Origin: Rhodospirillales bacterium
GTDB taxonomy: Bacteria > Pseudomonadota > Alphaproteobacteria > Reyranellales > Reyranellaceae
Assembly: GCA_016185145.1 (NCBI GenBank)
Contig: JACPOB010000009.1
Location: 1-53,205 of the forward strand
Direction: 5' to 3'
Length of the DNA stretch: 53,205 nt
Shown here: piece after piece, positions 41,130 through 50,435 of the stretch
Layout of the letters: each line of letters starts with the position of its first letter
Position numbering within the stretch: the first letter of the stretch is position 1
Translations under genes and position numbers: made by a program
The notes under the pieces: generated by a model
Databases searched by the model: none
Told to the model about the DNA's origin: nothing
What the model saw: the letters and a program-made list of their open reading frames with translations, nothing else

Positions 41130-43234
41130 AGCCGTCCGCCTCGCGGTCGATATCGGCGGCACCTTCACCGACGTGGTGCTGGAGACGCCCGATGCGCGCT
41201 TCTCCGCAAAAGTGCTGACCACCAAGGCGGCGCCCGAAGAAGGCGTGCTCGACGGCATGCTGCGCGCGCTCAGGCTCGCAGGGATGGCGCCGGCCGAGGT
41301 CGGCCTGATCGTGCACGGCACGACGCTGGCCACCAACGCCATCATCGAGCGCAAGGGCGCCAGGACCGCCCTGGTCACCACCAGGGGCTTCCGCGATTCC
41401 ATCGAGATGGCGCAGGAGAACCGCTTCGAGCAGTACGACATCTTCATCGAGAAGCCCGAACCGCTGGTGCCGCGCACCCTGCGCTTCACCGTGCCCGAGC
41501 GTGTCGACGCCAAGGGCGGCGTGCGGCTGGCGCTCGACGAGCAGGCAGTGGCCGAGCTCGCCGTCACCCTGAAGAAGGAAGGCATCGAGGCCATCGCCGT
41601 GGGCTTCCTGCACAGCTACGCCAATCCCGCGCATGAGCGTCGGGCCGGCGAGATCCTGGCGGTGGCGCTGCCCGGCGTGCGTATCTCGCTGTCCTGCGAG
41701 GTCTGCCCCGAGGTCCGAGAATACGAGCGTTTCTCGACGACCTGCGCCAACGCCTATGTGCAGCCGCTGATGGCGCGCTACCTCGAGAACCTGCGCAACC
41801 GCATCGCCGCCGCGGGCTTCGGCTGCCCGGTGCTGCTGATGACCTCGGGCGGCGGGCTGACCACGCTGGAGACGGCGGCGCGCTTTCCCATCCGTCTGGT
41901 CGAATCGGGCCCGGCTGGCGGCGTTATCCTCTCGACCTGGATTGCCGAGCGCTTCGGCATCGACCGCATCCTCTCCTTCGACATGGGCGGCACAACCGCC
42001 AAGATCTGCATCATCGACGACGGCAAGCCGATGGCCTCGCGCAGCTTCGAGGTCGATCGCCGCTACCGCTTCATGAAAGGCAGCGGGCTGCCAGTGCGCA
42101 TCCCGGTGATCGAGATGGTCGAGATCGGCGCCGGAGGCGGTTCGCTGGCCGGCGTCGACGAGATGAAGCGCATCACCGTCGGGCCCGAGAGCGCCGGCTC
42201 CGATCCCGGCCCGGCCTGCTATCGCCTGGGCGGCACGCGGCCCGCCGTGACCGACGCCAATGTCGTGCTGGGCCGCATCGATCCCGACCGCTTCGCCGGC
42301 GGCTCGATCACCCTCGATGCCGCGCTGAGCCGCGGCGCCGTCGATGCCCATGTCGGCGCGCCGCTCGAGCTCGACACGACGCTCGCCGCTTTCGGCGTCT
42401 CCGAGGTCGTCGAGGAGAACATGGCCAATGCCGCGCGGGTGCACGCCGTCGAGCGCGGCGCCGAGCTCGAGGGCCGCACCCTGATCGCCTTCGGCGGCGG
42501 CGCGCCGCTGCATGCCGCGCGGCTTGCCGAGAAGCTCGGCATCGCCGACGTGCTGATCCCGGCCAGCGCCGGCGTCGGCTCGGCGGTGGGCTTCCTGCGC
42601 GCACCGATCGCCTTCGAAGTGGTGCGCAGCCGATTCGTGCGGCTGGGCGGCTTCGATGCTGTCGCGGTCAACACCATGTTCGCCGAGATGGAGAAGGAGG
42701 CGACCGACGTGGTGAAGCTTGGCGCGCCGCCCTCGGCCAAGATCACGGTCAGCCGCAGCGCCGACATGCGCTATGCCGGGCAGGGTCACGAGATCCTGGT
42801 CGAGCTGCCTGATGGGCCGTTCACGCCGGCCTCGGTCGCCGAGCTGCGCAAGCGCTTCGAGGCAGGCTACCGCGCCCTGTTCAGCCGCGTCGTGCCCGGC
42901 GTCGATGTCGAGGTCACCGGCTGGATCCTGAAGGCGGAGACGCCGGCGCCGGGACGCCAGGCGGAGCGCGGAGTTCCAGGTCCGCACATGCGCGCACCTG
43001 CAACTCCGCGCTCCGATGAAAGCAGAAATCTCTTCGATCCGATGCTGCGCGACTACATGTCCGTGCCGGTCTACCAGCGCAAGACGCTGAAGGCCGGACA
43101 GGTCCTGCAGGGGCCCGCCGTCATCGCCGAGGACGAGACCACTCGTCACCTCGGGCTTCGTGGCGGCACTCGATCCGTCCGGCGCCATTCGTCTCACCGC
43201 CAAGACCGCCGTCCTGCAGGAGGCCGCCCAATGA
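41107..43234 (+). CDS. hyuA: Hydantoinase/5-oxoprolinase A subunit (HyuA), frameshifted near the 3' end
   Basis: About 708 residues when repaired. The N-terminus RLAVDIGGTFTDVVL is the ASKHA-type ATP-binding start; DMGGTTAKICII, VEIGAGGGSLAGVD and LIAFGGGAPLHAARLAEKLG follow. It uses ATP to open a cyclic amide such as a hydantoin or 5-oxoproline together with HyuB. Two oddities: an in-frame palindromic element (42962-43015) adds about 18 residues, and the frame breaks near 43141 (GAGACCACTCGTC); the right frame continues LVTSGFVAALDPSGAIRLTAKT and stops at 43234. Unrepaired, the frame runs straight through hyuB as one 1288-residue polypeptide. Confidence 0.85.
42962..43015. repeat. Palindromic element inside the hyuA coding frame
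   Basis: CGGAGCGCGGAGTTCCAGGT (42962-42981) and ACCTGCAACTCCGCGCTCCG (42996-43015) are inverted copies with one mismatch, around a 14-nt centre. GGAGCGCGGA and CCAGGTCCGC link it to the intergenic element at 22508. It reads in frame as RGVPGPHMRAPATPRS-like sequence and lies in a linker between the catalytic core and the last beta-strand region of HyuA. Confidence 0.8.
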
Positions 43235-44973
43235 GAGCCAACCATCCGCTGAGCCGCATCGAATACCAAGTGATGTGGAACCGCCTGATCTCCGTCGTCG
43301 AGGAGCAGGCCCAGACGCTGGTGCGCACCGCCTTCGGCACGGCCACGCGCGAGGCGGGTGACCTGTCGGCCGGCGTCTACGACACCCAGGGCCGCATGCT
43401 GGCCCAGGCCGTCACCGGCACGCCGGGCCACGTCAACTCGATGGCGATGAGCGTCGGCTACGTGCTCGACAAGGTGCCGCTCGCCAGGATGAACGACGGC
43501 GACGCCTTCATCGTCAACGATCCCTGGCAGGGCACGGGCCATCTCAACGACATCGTCATCGTCACGCCGACCTTCCGGCGCGGCACGGCGGTCGGCCTGT
43601 TCGCCTGCACGCTGCATGTGGTCGATATCGGCGGCCGCGGCATCATGGGCGCGGCGCAGCAGGTCTACGAGGAGGGGCTTTACCTGCCCATCACCAAGAT
43701 CGTCGACCGCGGCGAGATGAACCAGTGGCTGATCGACATCATCGCCGCCAACGTGCGCGAGCCGGTGCAGGTGATCGGCGACATCTACTCGGAGATTTCC
43801 AGCAACGAGGTCGGCGGCAAGCGCCTGGTCGCCATGATGGACGAATTCGGTCTGGAGCATCTCGACGACCTCGCCAAGCACATCCTCGACCATTCACGCG
43901 AGGCGAGCCTCGCCGCCATCAACCGGCTGCCGCACGGCATCTATCACAACGCGATGACGGTCGACGGCATCAACGGCAAGTCGATGGAGATCAAGGCCAA
44001 GCTCACCATCGGGCCCGACGGCATCGACGTCGATTTCGCCGGCTCGCCCGGCATGGTGCAGATGGGCATCAACGTGCCGCTCTGCTACACCGAGGCCTAT
44101 ACCTCGTTCGGCGTGAAGTGCATCGTGGCGCCGCACGTGCCCAACAATGCCGCCTCGCTCGCGACCATCCGCGTGACGGCACCGGAAGGCTGCATCCTGA
44201 ACGCCAAGCATCCCGCGCCGGTCGCGGCGCGCAGCATCATCGGCCAGATGCTGCCTGACGTGGTGTTCGGCTGCCTGCAGCAGGCGATGCCCGACGGCGT
44301 GCCGGCCGAGGGCACGTCATGCCTGTGGAACGTGCGCTTGATGGGCGGCATGGGCCGCGTCGACGGCGATCCCGCGGTGCTGCAGAAGGCCACTCCATTC
44401 AACGTCACCTCGTTCCATTCCGGCGGCACCGGCGCGCGTCCCAAGCTCGACGGGCTGTCGGCCACCGCCTTCCCGAGCGGCGTTCGCAACGTGCCGATCG
44501 AGATCACCGAGACCATCGCGCCGGTGCTGGTGTGGTCCAAGGAGTACCGCACCGACTCCGGCGGCGCCGGCGAGTATCGCGGCGGCCTGGGCCAGGTCAT
44601 GGAGGTCGAGAGCGCCGAGGACATGCCGTTCGGCATCTCGACCAGCTTCGACCGCGTCGTCTATCCGCCGCGCGGCCGCGCCGGCGGTCAGGCCGGCATG
44701 ACCGGGCGGGTCGAGCTGGTTTCCGGCAAGACCCTGCCGCCCAAGGCGCATTCTTCCATCCCGGTCGGCGAGCGGCTGCGCGTCAGCATGCCGGGCGGCG
44801 GCGGTTATGGCGATCCCCGGAAGCGGCCGGCGGCCAAGGTCGCCGACGACGTGGCGCGTGGACTGGTCTCGATCGAGAAGGCGCGCGAGCTCTACGGTGT
44901 GGCGGTCACGCCGGCCTTCGAGATCGACGAAACGGAGACGGCGAAGCTCAGGACTGCTGTCGCTGCGGAGTAG
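43231..44973 (+). CDS. hyuB: Hydantoinase/5-oxoprolinase B subunit (HyuB)
   Basis: A 580-residue HyuB. Characteristic blocks are LVRTAFGTATREAGDLSAGVYDTQGRMLAQ, DAFIVNDPWQGTGHLNDIVIVTP, HVVDIGGRGIMG and, near the C-terminus, YRTDSGGAGEYRGGLGQVMEVE and GGGGYGDPRKR. It forms the catalytic complex with HyuA. ATG 43231 overlaps the repaired hyuA stop (ATGA). Because of the hyuA frameshift, the sequence as given keeps hyuA and hyuB in one frame, mimicking the single-chain oxoprolinases of eukaryotes. Confidence 0.93.
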   Translation: MRANHPLSRIEYQVMWNRLISVVEEQAQTLVRTAFGTATREAGDLSAGVYDTQGRMLAQAVTGTPGHVNSMAMSVGYVLDKVPLARMNDGDAFIVNDPWQGTGHLNDIVIVTPTFRRGTAVGLFACTLHVVDIGGRGIMGAAQQVYEEGLYLPITKIVDRGEMNQWLIDIIAANVREPVQVIGDIYSEISSNEVGGKRLVAMMDEFGLEHLDDLAKHILDHSREASLAAINRLPHGIYHNAMTVDGINGKSMEIKAKLTIGPDGIDVDFAGSPGMVQMGINVPLCYTEAYTSFGVKCIVAPHVPNNAASLATIRVTAPEGCILNAKHPAPVAARSIIGQMLPDVVFGCLQQAMPDGVPAEGTSCLWNVRLMGGMGRVDGDPAVLQKATPFNVTSFHSGGTGARPKLDGLSATAFPSGVRNVPIEITETIAPVLVWSKEYRTDSGGAGEYRGGLGQVMEVESAEDMPFGISTSFDRVVYPPRGRAGGQAGMTGRVELVSGKTLPPKAHSSIPVGERLRVSMPGGGGYGDPRKRPAAKVADDVARGLVSIEKARELYGVAVTPAFEIDETETAKLRTAVAAE

Positions 44974-44994
44974 GATCGGCCCGATGGTTCATTG

Positions 44995-45960
44995 CTACTC
45001 GGGCTTGATGCCCTTTTCGCGGATGATGACACCCCAGCGTACCGATTCCGACTTCACGAATGCGGCGAATGTCGCTTGGCGGTTGCCGATCGCCTCGGCG
45101 CCCAGCGCCGCCATCTGCTCCTCCACCGGCTTGGCCCGCAGCACGGCGGTGAGGGCAGCGTGCAGCTTGCCGGCGATCTCGTCGGGCGTGCCCTTGGGCA
45201 AAAAGATGCCGTTCCAGCCGGCCATTTCGTAATCCGGCACGCCCGCTTCCGCTATGGTCGGCAGGTCGGGCGCCAGCGGCGAGCGCTTGCGGCTGGTGAT
45301 GGCGAGCGCGCGCAGCTTGCCGTCCTTCACCATCGGCAGGGTGCCGGGCACGTTCTCGATCATGAAGGCGATCTGGCCGGCCACGAGGTCGGCCAGCGCC
45401 GGTGCGCCGCCCTTGTAGGGCACGTGCACGGCATTGATGCCGGTCATCGACTTCAAGAGCTCGGTTGCCAGGAACGGCGTGGTGCCGATGCCGCCCGAGC
45501 CGTAGTTCAGCTTGCCCGGATTGGCCTTGGCGTAGGCCAGAAACTCCTTCACCGACGTCACCGGCAGCGAGGGATGCACCACCAGCATCAGCGGCGCGGA
45601 GTTCACCATCGTCACCGGCACGAGGTCGGTGAGCGGGTCGAACGTCATCCTGGCGTAGAGATAGGGGGCCACCGTCAGCGCGGTGTTGGCCATCAGCATG
45701 GTGTAGCCGTCGGGTGCCGCCTTGGCGACGATCTCGGCGCCGACATTGCCGCCGGCGCCCGGCTTGTTGTCGACGACCACCTGCTGGCCGATCTTCTCGC
45801 CGAGATGCTGGGCGACGATGCGCGCCATGATGTCGAGCACGCCGGCTCCGGCCGCGAAAGGCACGACGTAGCGGATGGGACGGCTCGGCCAGCCCTGCGC
45901 GAAAGCCGGAACGGCGGTGAACAACGCACCTGCGAGCGCACTGCGGCGGGTGATGGTCAT
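44995..45960 (-). CDS. Bug/TctC-type periplasmic substrate-binding protein
   Basis: A 321-residue Bug-family receptor with a Tat-like start TRRSALAGALFTAVPAFAQ. Diagnostic loops: IRYVVPFAAGAGVLDIMARIVAQ, QVVVDNKPGAGGNVGAEIVAKAAPDGYT and HVPYKGGAPALADLVAGQIAFM. It has no transporter genes beside it. It lies 9 bp after the MarR gene and is convergent with hyuB. Together with the MarR and LivK-type genes it may serve one catabolic function, but the ligand is unknown. Confidence 0.92.
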   Translation of the reverse strand: MTITRRSALAGALFTAVPAFAQGWPSRPIRYVVPFAAGAGVLDIMARIVAQHLGEKIGQQVVVDNKPGAGGNVGAEIVAKAAPDGYTMLMANTALTVAPYLYARMTFDPLTDLVPVTMVNSAPLMLVVHPSLPVTSVKEFLAYAKANPGKLNYGSGGIGTTPFLATELLKSMTGINAVHVPYKGGAPALADLVAGQIAFMIENVPGTLPMVKDGKLRALAITSRKRSPLAPDLPTIAEAGVPDYEMAGWNGIFLPKGTPDEIAGKLHAALTAVLRAKPVEEQMAALGAEAIGNRQATFAAFVKSESVRWGVIIREKGIKPE

Positions 45961-45969
45961 GCCGGACTC

Positions 45970-46452
45970 TTACTTGCCGTCGTTGAGCTCGGCAACGCGG
46001 GCCAGCATGAATTCGCCGGCCCGTTCGGCAAAGTCGAGCAGCGTCCTCAGCTCCTCGCGGCTGTAGCCGGCGAGAAGCGCATGCATGGATTCTTCCATGG
46101 GCGCGAACAAGGCGCCGATCGGTGCGATCCTGTCGTCGCGTACCCGCACCAGCACCTTGCGCCGGTCATGGGCGTCGGCTACGCGCTCGACCAGGCCCTG
46201 GCGTTCGAGCCGGTCGATCAGGCCGGTGACGGCGCCGCTGGTGAGCCCTGTGCGGCGCGCGATGTCGCCCGCCGTCGACGGCCCGTTCAGCAGGATGAGA
46301 TCGAGGCATTCGAGGTCGCTCGAATTGATGCCGACCCTCTTGGCGATCGCCTGGCCATGCAGGACCCCGGCCGCCGAAGAGCGGCGCATCGCCAGCATGA
46401 GGCGGCCGATGAGCGCCTCCTTGCTGTCCTGGTTTGGTTTTCGGTTGGCCAT
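45970..46452 (-). CDS. MarR-family transcriptional regulator
   Basis: A 160-residue MarR protein: helices around SSDLECLDLILLNGPSTAGDIARRTGLTSGAVTGLIDRLERQGLVERV form the winged helix with the recognition helix in TSGAVTGLIDRLE, followed by the wing DAHDRRKVLVRV and a C-terminal dimer helix. MarR proteins respond to phenolic or acid ligands. ATG 46452 is chosen over an upstream one at 46488 because a perfect inverted repeat, a probable operator, lies between them. It is co-directional with the Bug-type gene behind it. Confidence 0.9.
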   Translation of the reverse strand: MANRKPNQDSKEALIGRLMLAMRRSSAAGVLHGQAIAKRVGINSSDLECLDLILLNGPSTAGDIARRTGLTSGAVTGLIDRLERQGLVERVADAHDRRKVLVRVRDDRIAPIGALFAPMEESMHALLAGYSREELRTLLDFAERAGEFMLARVAELNDGK

Positions 46453-46460
46453 GTCTCTTG

Positions 46461-46486
46461 GTCGCCAAGATAATGGTCCTGGCGAC
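46461..46486. promoter_or_regulatory. Probable MarR operator
   Basis: GTCGCCA (46461-46467) and TGGCGAC (46480-46486) are perfect 7-bp inverted arms separated by 12 bp that include the AT-rich stretch AGATAATGG. It lies 8 bp from the marR start codon, in the 54-bp gap after the LivK-type gene. The position suggests autoregulation. Confidence 0.6.
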
Positions 46487-46506
46487 AAAGGAAAGCACCG
46501 GCGCGG

Positions 46507-47730
46507 TCAGCTGTTCTCGTTCGACAGCACGTCGCCGAACAGTTTCCAGGTCTCGCCGTCGAAGCGGGCGAGCTGGACCGACTGGATGGGATAGAAGTCC
46601 GTCGGGCTGGTGTTGATCTTGATGCCCGGCAGCAGGATAGGCACCACGAGGTCCTTCATGCTGGCCGCCTGCTTCATCAGGTTCGCGCGGGTGAGGTTGT
46701 CGCCGCACGCGGTGAGGCAGTATCGCATCGTCGACGACACCGAGTAGGCATAAGTGTAGGAGGCATCCGCCATGTTGCCTTGCGGGATGTACTTCTCCAT
46801 CCACGCCTTCCACTCGAGGAAGTCCGGCGCATTGGCCCATTGCGGATCGGTCGGGTCCTTCAGGTAGGCCGCGGTGATGATGTCCTTGCTGTTCTCGAGC
46901 CCGGCGGGCTTCAAGGTCGAGGCCACCGAGGCCGCGACGTTGGCGAGGTAGTGCTTGGGTTTCCAGCCGAGGTCGGCCACCTTGCGGATCGCCTGGGCCG
47001 CGGCCTTGGGCGCTGCATCGTTGAAGAAGACGTCGGCGCCGGAATCCTTCAGCTGGATGATCTGGCTGTCGACCGTGGGATCGGTGACCTCGTAGCTCAC
47101 CGTCTTGATCAGGAACTTGTCCTTGTTCTTGCCGAAGCCCGCCTGGAAGCCGTGCAGGTAGTCCTTACCGGAATCGTCGTTCTGGTAGAGCATGGCCACC
47201 TTGGCGTTGGGATGGTTGGCCATGATGTGCTTGGCGTAGATCGCCGCCTCGGTCGCGTAGTCGGGCTGCCAACCCATGGTCCATGGGAACTCCTTGGGCA
47301 TGCCCCACTTGGAGGCGCCGGTGGCGACGAAGAGCTGCGGCACCTTCTTCTGGTTCAGGTACTTCTGCACCACGGTGTTGGTGGGCGTGCCGAGCAATTG
47401 GTAAATCGCGAACACTTGGTCGTCCTCGACGAGCTTGCGCACCATCTCGACGGTCTTGGGCGGCTGGAAGCCGTCGTCGTAAGTGATGAAGTTGACCTTG
47501 CGGCCGTTCACGCCGCCCTGGTCGTTGACCATGTTCCAGTAGGCGGTGATGCCCTTGCCGATCACGCCATAGGCCGAGAGCGGCCCCGAGTAGGGATTGG
47601 TGTGGCCGAGCTTGATCTCCTTGTCGCTGACGCCGGGATCGTATTTCTTTTGCGCCCGCACGATGTTCGGCGCCGCCAGAGCGAACGCCGATGCGGACGC
47701 AACCAGCGTCCGCCGATTGATCTTCGTCAT
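46507..47730 (-). CDS. LivK-type ABC substrate-binding protein (orphan)
   Basis: A 407-residue binding protein with a Tat-like signal NRRTLVASASAFALAAPNIVRA. The mature part has IKLGHTNPYSGPLSAYGVIGKGITAYWNMVNDQGGVNGRKV, the usual start of type I periplasmic receptors, then NAKVAMLYQNDDSGKDYLHGF linking to lobe 2. Two cysteines near RYCLTACGDN may pair. AGGAGGAAACAG gives a strong SD for ATG 47730. No permease or ATPase genes accompany it; the Liv set at 7-12.5 kb is far away. It precedes the marR gene on the same strand. Confidence 0.92.
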   Translation of the reverse strand: MTKINRRTLVASASAFALAAPNIVRAQKKYDPGVSDKEIKLGHTNPYSGPLSAYGVIGKGITAYWNMVNDQGGVNGRKVNFITYDDGFQPPKTVEMVRKLVEDDQVFAIYQLLGTPTNTVVQKYLNQKKVPQLFVATGASKWGMPKEFPWTMGWQPDYATEAAIYAKHIMANHPNAKVAMLYQNDDSGKDYLHGFQAGFGKNKDKFLIKTVSYEVTDPTVDSQIIQLKDSGADVFFNDAAPKAAAQAIRKVADLGWKPKHYLANVAASVASTLKPAGLENSKDIITAAYLKDPTDPQWANAPDFLEWKAWMEKYIPQGNMADASYTYAYSVSSTMRYCLTACGDNLTRANLMKQAASMKDLVVPILLPGIKINTSPTDFYPIQSVQLARFDGETWKLFGDVLSNENS

Positions 47731-47773
47731 CTGTTTCCTCCTCGACCGCCCCGTTGCTCGGAGTCGTGCCGGG

Positions 47774-47904
47774 AGTGTAGAGCACAATCCGTCCAGCTGG
47801 CATCAGCTGGACGGATTGTGCCCGGTGCAACAAGCATCGCCGGTGCGCGCGAATCCGACCCGATGGAACCGCATGCGGTTCCATCGGGTCGGATTCCGCT
47901 CTAG
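47774..47904. repeat. Two-palindrome element, family C, copy 1
   Basis: Palindrome 1 has 18-bp arms GCACAATCCGTCCAGCTG around CAT(47782-47821). Palindrome 2 has 23-bp perfect arms starting GAATCCGACCCGATGG, meeting at GCATGC (47851-47896). Between them lies GGTGCGCGC. The element is framed by TAGAGC on the left and CGCTCTAG on the right. It separates the LivK-type gene from alanine dehydrogenase. Confidence 0.88.
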
Positions 47905-47908
47905 TGCC

Positions 47909-49015
47909 TCAGAGGGCTTCGGGCGACGTGAAGGGCAGGCCCAGCGCCTCGGCCACAGGTCGGCAGGTCACCTTTCCCTCATGCACGTTGAGGCCATTGC
48001 GCAGATGCGCATCCTCTGCAATCGCCTTGCGCCAGCCCTTGTCGGCCAGCGCCAGTGCGAAGGGCAGGGTGGCGTTGTTCAAGGCGAAGGTGGAAGTGCG
48101 CGCCACCGCACCCGGCATGTTGGTGACGCAGTAGTGGATGACGCCTTCCTCGACATAGGTCGGGTCGGAATGCGAGGTCGGCTTCGACGTCTCGCAGCAG
48201 CCGCCCTGGTCGATGGCGATGTCGACGATGACGCTGTTGGGCTTCATCGACGTGACCATCTCGCGCGTGACCAGCTTCGGTGCGGCGGCCCCCGGCACCA
48301 GCACGGCGCCAACCAGAAGGTCGGCCCGGCGCAGGATGGCGGAGAGCGCATCGCGCGTGGAGAAGATGGTGCGCAGGCCGGGGAATTGCGCCGCCAGCCG
48401 CCGCAGCACCTCGGCCGAGCGGTCGACCACGAACACCGTGGCGCCCATGCCCAGTGCGATGGTGGCAGCGTGCGTGCCCGACACGCCGCCGCCCAGCACC
48501 ACGACCTCGGCCGGCGGCACGCCCGGCACGCCGCCTAGAAGCACGCCGCGCCCGCCGGCGGCACGCTCGAGGTAGTGCGCGCCGACCTGCGGCGCCAGCC
48601 TGCCGGCCACCTCGGACATCGGCGTCAGCAGCGGCAGCGTTCCCGTGGGCGAGGTGACGGTCTCGTAGGCGATGGCGGTGACGCCGCTCTTCAGCAGGCC
48701 CTCGGTCTGGGCGCGATCCGGCGCGAGATGCAGATAGGTGAACAGCAGCTGGCCGCGGCGCAGCCGCCCGCGCTCGGCCGCCAGCGGCTCCTTCACCTTC
48801 ACGATCATCTCGCTCTGGGCGAAGACCTCTTCAGCGGTGGCGACGATGCGCGCGCCGGCGGCGACGTACTGGTCGTCGGTCAGCCCCGACCCCAGGCCGG
48901 CGCCGCGCTCGACCATGACATCGTGGCCGTGATGCACCAGCTCGGCGACCGACGAGGGCACCAGCCCGACGCGATCCTCGTGATCCTTGATTTCCTTGGG
49001 AACGCCGACGTGCAT
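47909..49015 (-). CDS. ald: Alanine dehydrogenase
   Basis: A 368-residue Ald. The N-terminus [23 protein letters not shown] is the family's N-terminal domain, with KVKEPLAAE and YLHLAPD giving the catalytic Lys and His region; the NAD-binding motif is [24 protein letters not shown]. The stretch [23 protein letters not shown] is diagnostic. It interconverts alanine with pyruvate and ammonia using NAD. Length is normal (about 370). It lies 15 bp from ribA on the same strand and directly after the palindromic element. Confidence 0.95.
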   Translation of the reverse strand: MHVGVPKEIKDHEDRVGLVPSSVAELVHHGHDVMVERGAGLGSGLTDDQYVAAGARIVATAEEVFAQSEMIVKVKEPLAAERGRLRRGQLLFTYLHLAPDRAQTEGLLKSGVTAIAYETVTSPTGTLPLLTPMSEVAGRLAPQVGAHYLERAAGGRGVLLGGVPGVPPAEVVVLGGGVSGTHAATIALGMGATVFVVDRSAEVLRRLAAQFPGLRTIFSTRDALSAILRRADLLVGAVLVPGAAAPKLVTREMVTSMKPNSVIVDIAIDQGGCCETSKPTSHSDPTYVEEGVIHYCVTNMPGAVARTSTFALNNATLPFALALADKGWRKAIAEDAHLRNGLNVHEGKVTCRPVAEALGLPFTSPEAL

Positions 49016-49030
49016 CTTTGTTCTCGGTTC

Positions 49031-50194
49031 TCAGAGCATGTGGCCCGCGCGCTCGGCCTTGGTGCGCAGGTAGTTCTCGTTGTGCCCGTTGGCCGGGAAG
49101 GAATGGGCGACCCGTTCGGCCACCTCGATGCCGTAGCGCTCGAGCTGGCTGATCTTCTGCGGATTGTTGGTCATCAGCCGCACGCGCTTGATGCCCATGC
49201 GAGCGAGCATGGTGGCGGCCGGCGCATAGATGCGTTCGTCGGCGTCGAAGCCCAGCTGCTCGTTGGCGTCGATCGTGTCGAAGCCGTCGTCCTGCAGCTC
49301 GTAGGCGCGCAGCTTGTTCACCAGGCCGATGCCGCGGCCTTCCTGGGCGAGATAGAGCAGCACGCCGGAACCCTGCTTGGCGATCTCGGCGATGGCGCCG
49401 CGCAATTGCACGCCGCAGTCGCAGCGCAGCGAGCCCAGAAGGTCGCCGGTGAAGCATTCGGAGTGGAGGCGGATCAGCACGGGTTCGGTGGGATCGATCT
49501 CACCGACGACAATGGCGAGGTGCTCCTTGCCGCCGTCGCTGGGTCGCCAGGCGAGGATGCGGGCGTTCTCGGCGCCCTCGAGCGGGACGTTCGCCTGTGC
49601 CACCTGCTGGAGGTTGCGCGCCGCGCTCTCCTCGTAGGTCAGCACGTCGGCGGCATCGACATAGATCAGGTCCTGGTCGCGAGCCCAGTCGCGTCGCTTG
49701 TTGTTGGGATCGCGCGTCAACGGCCCCAGCACGACCGCGGGCAACAGGCGGGCGAGCTTGGCGAGCTCGATCGCCGTTTCGGCGATGCGCGGCGCATGGC
49801 TGGCGATGGGCCGCGACAGGAAGCGCAGGGCGGCGTGGCGGCCGGCCTCCTCGGTCTCATGCGGCTGCAGGATCACGTCGGCCGGCACGCCCTCGGGCAG
49901 GTCGAGCGTGATCGGCTTGTTGGTCTCGCCCATGCCGCCCGCGATATGGGGCGGGATCTCCATGCCGATGGCCTCGGCCCGGCGGCGCGTCGTGACCAGG
50001 ACGGGCGCCTGCTGGGCCAGCCCCTGCAGGCGCTGCAAGGCGCGCGGCCCGCAGGCTTCCGCGGCGATCACCAGGCCGCCACCGCCGTCGTCGTCGCGCA
50101 GGACTACAATGCCGCCGCGGCGCAGCTCTGCCAGGGCGCGTTCGACGGCGGCCAAGGCCGTGGCGGTACGGGAATGAACCTGACCCGAAATCAT
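49031..50194 (-). CDS. ribA: GTP cyclohydrolase II with RibB-like N-terminal domain
   Basis: A 387-residue RibBA-like protein. The C-terminal half (about 200-387) is a GTP cyclohydrolase II with zinc ligands in HSECFTGDLLGSLRCDCG (three Cys), then YLAQEGRGIGLVNKLRAYELQD and RLMTNNPQKI. It makes the first riboflavin precursor from GTP. The N-terminal half resembles DHBP synthase (LRRGGIVVLRDDD) but key acidic and His residues of RibB are not evident, so it may be inactive; such degenerate fusions are common in alphaproteobacteria. It precedes ald on the same strand. Confidence 0.92.
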   Translation of the reverse strand: MISGQVHSRTATALAAVERALAELRRGGIVVLRDDDGGGGLVIAAEACGPRALQRLQGLAQQAPVLVTTRRRAEAIGMEIPPHIAGGMGETNKPITLDLPEGVPADVILQPHETEEAGRHAALRFLSRPIASHAPRIAETAIELAKLARLLPAVVLGPLTRDPNNKRRDWARDQDLIYVDAADVLTYEESAARNLQQVAQANVPLEGAENARILAWRPSDGGKEHLAIVVGEIDPTEPVLIRLHSECFTGDLLGSLRCDCGVQLRGAIAEIAKQGSGVLLYLAQEGRGIGLVNKLRAYELQDDGFDTIDANEQLGFDADERIYAPAATMLARMGIKRVRLMTNNPQKISQLERYGIEVAERVAHSFPANGHNENYLRTKAERAGHML

Positions 50195-50297
50195 GCTTTA
50201 CCTGACACAATCCTTAGCACGGCGCGGGCCTTTTTGCCGATGTGAACCGCTTTTGCCATCTTTTCGTACCAGATAGAGTATTTCTAATGCGCCCCGG

Positions 50298-50411
50298 GCA
50301 CATACTGTCTGGTTGAAGCTCAGCCGGACGGTATGCGCCTTGTAAATCAGGATGTTCAGAGGCGCGCGCTTGCGATCGCACGGAACCGCAAGCAGCGCCA
50401 TGCGATCGCAA
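50298..50411. repeat. Two-palindrome element, family C, diverged copy 3
   Basis: Palindrome 1: GCACATACTGTCTGG with GCCGGACGGTATGCGC (imperfect, 50298-50337). Palindrome 2: TTGCGATCGCA with TGCGATCGCAA (50370-50411). A GGCGCGCGC linker lies between them and CCGCTC follows, as in the other copies. It lies between ribA and the response regulator gene, in their shared upstream region. Confidence 0.65.
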
Positions 50412-50435
50412 ACCGCTCCAGCAGGTAGCACCAGC

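Noticed and set aside
40999..43893. A 964-codon minus-strand frame opposite hyuA
   Set aside because: Shadow of a conserved gene; no start signal and no domain.
48575..50245. A 556-codon plus-strand frame across ald and ribA
   Set aside because: Runs against two well-identified genes and has shadow-like composition.
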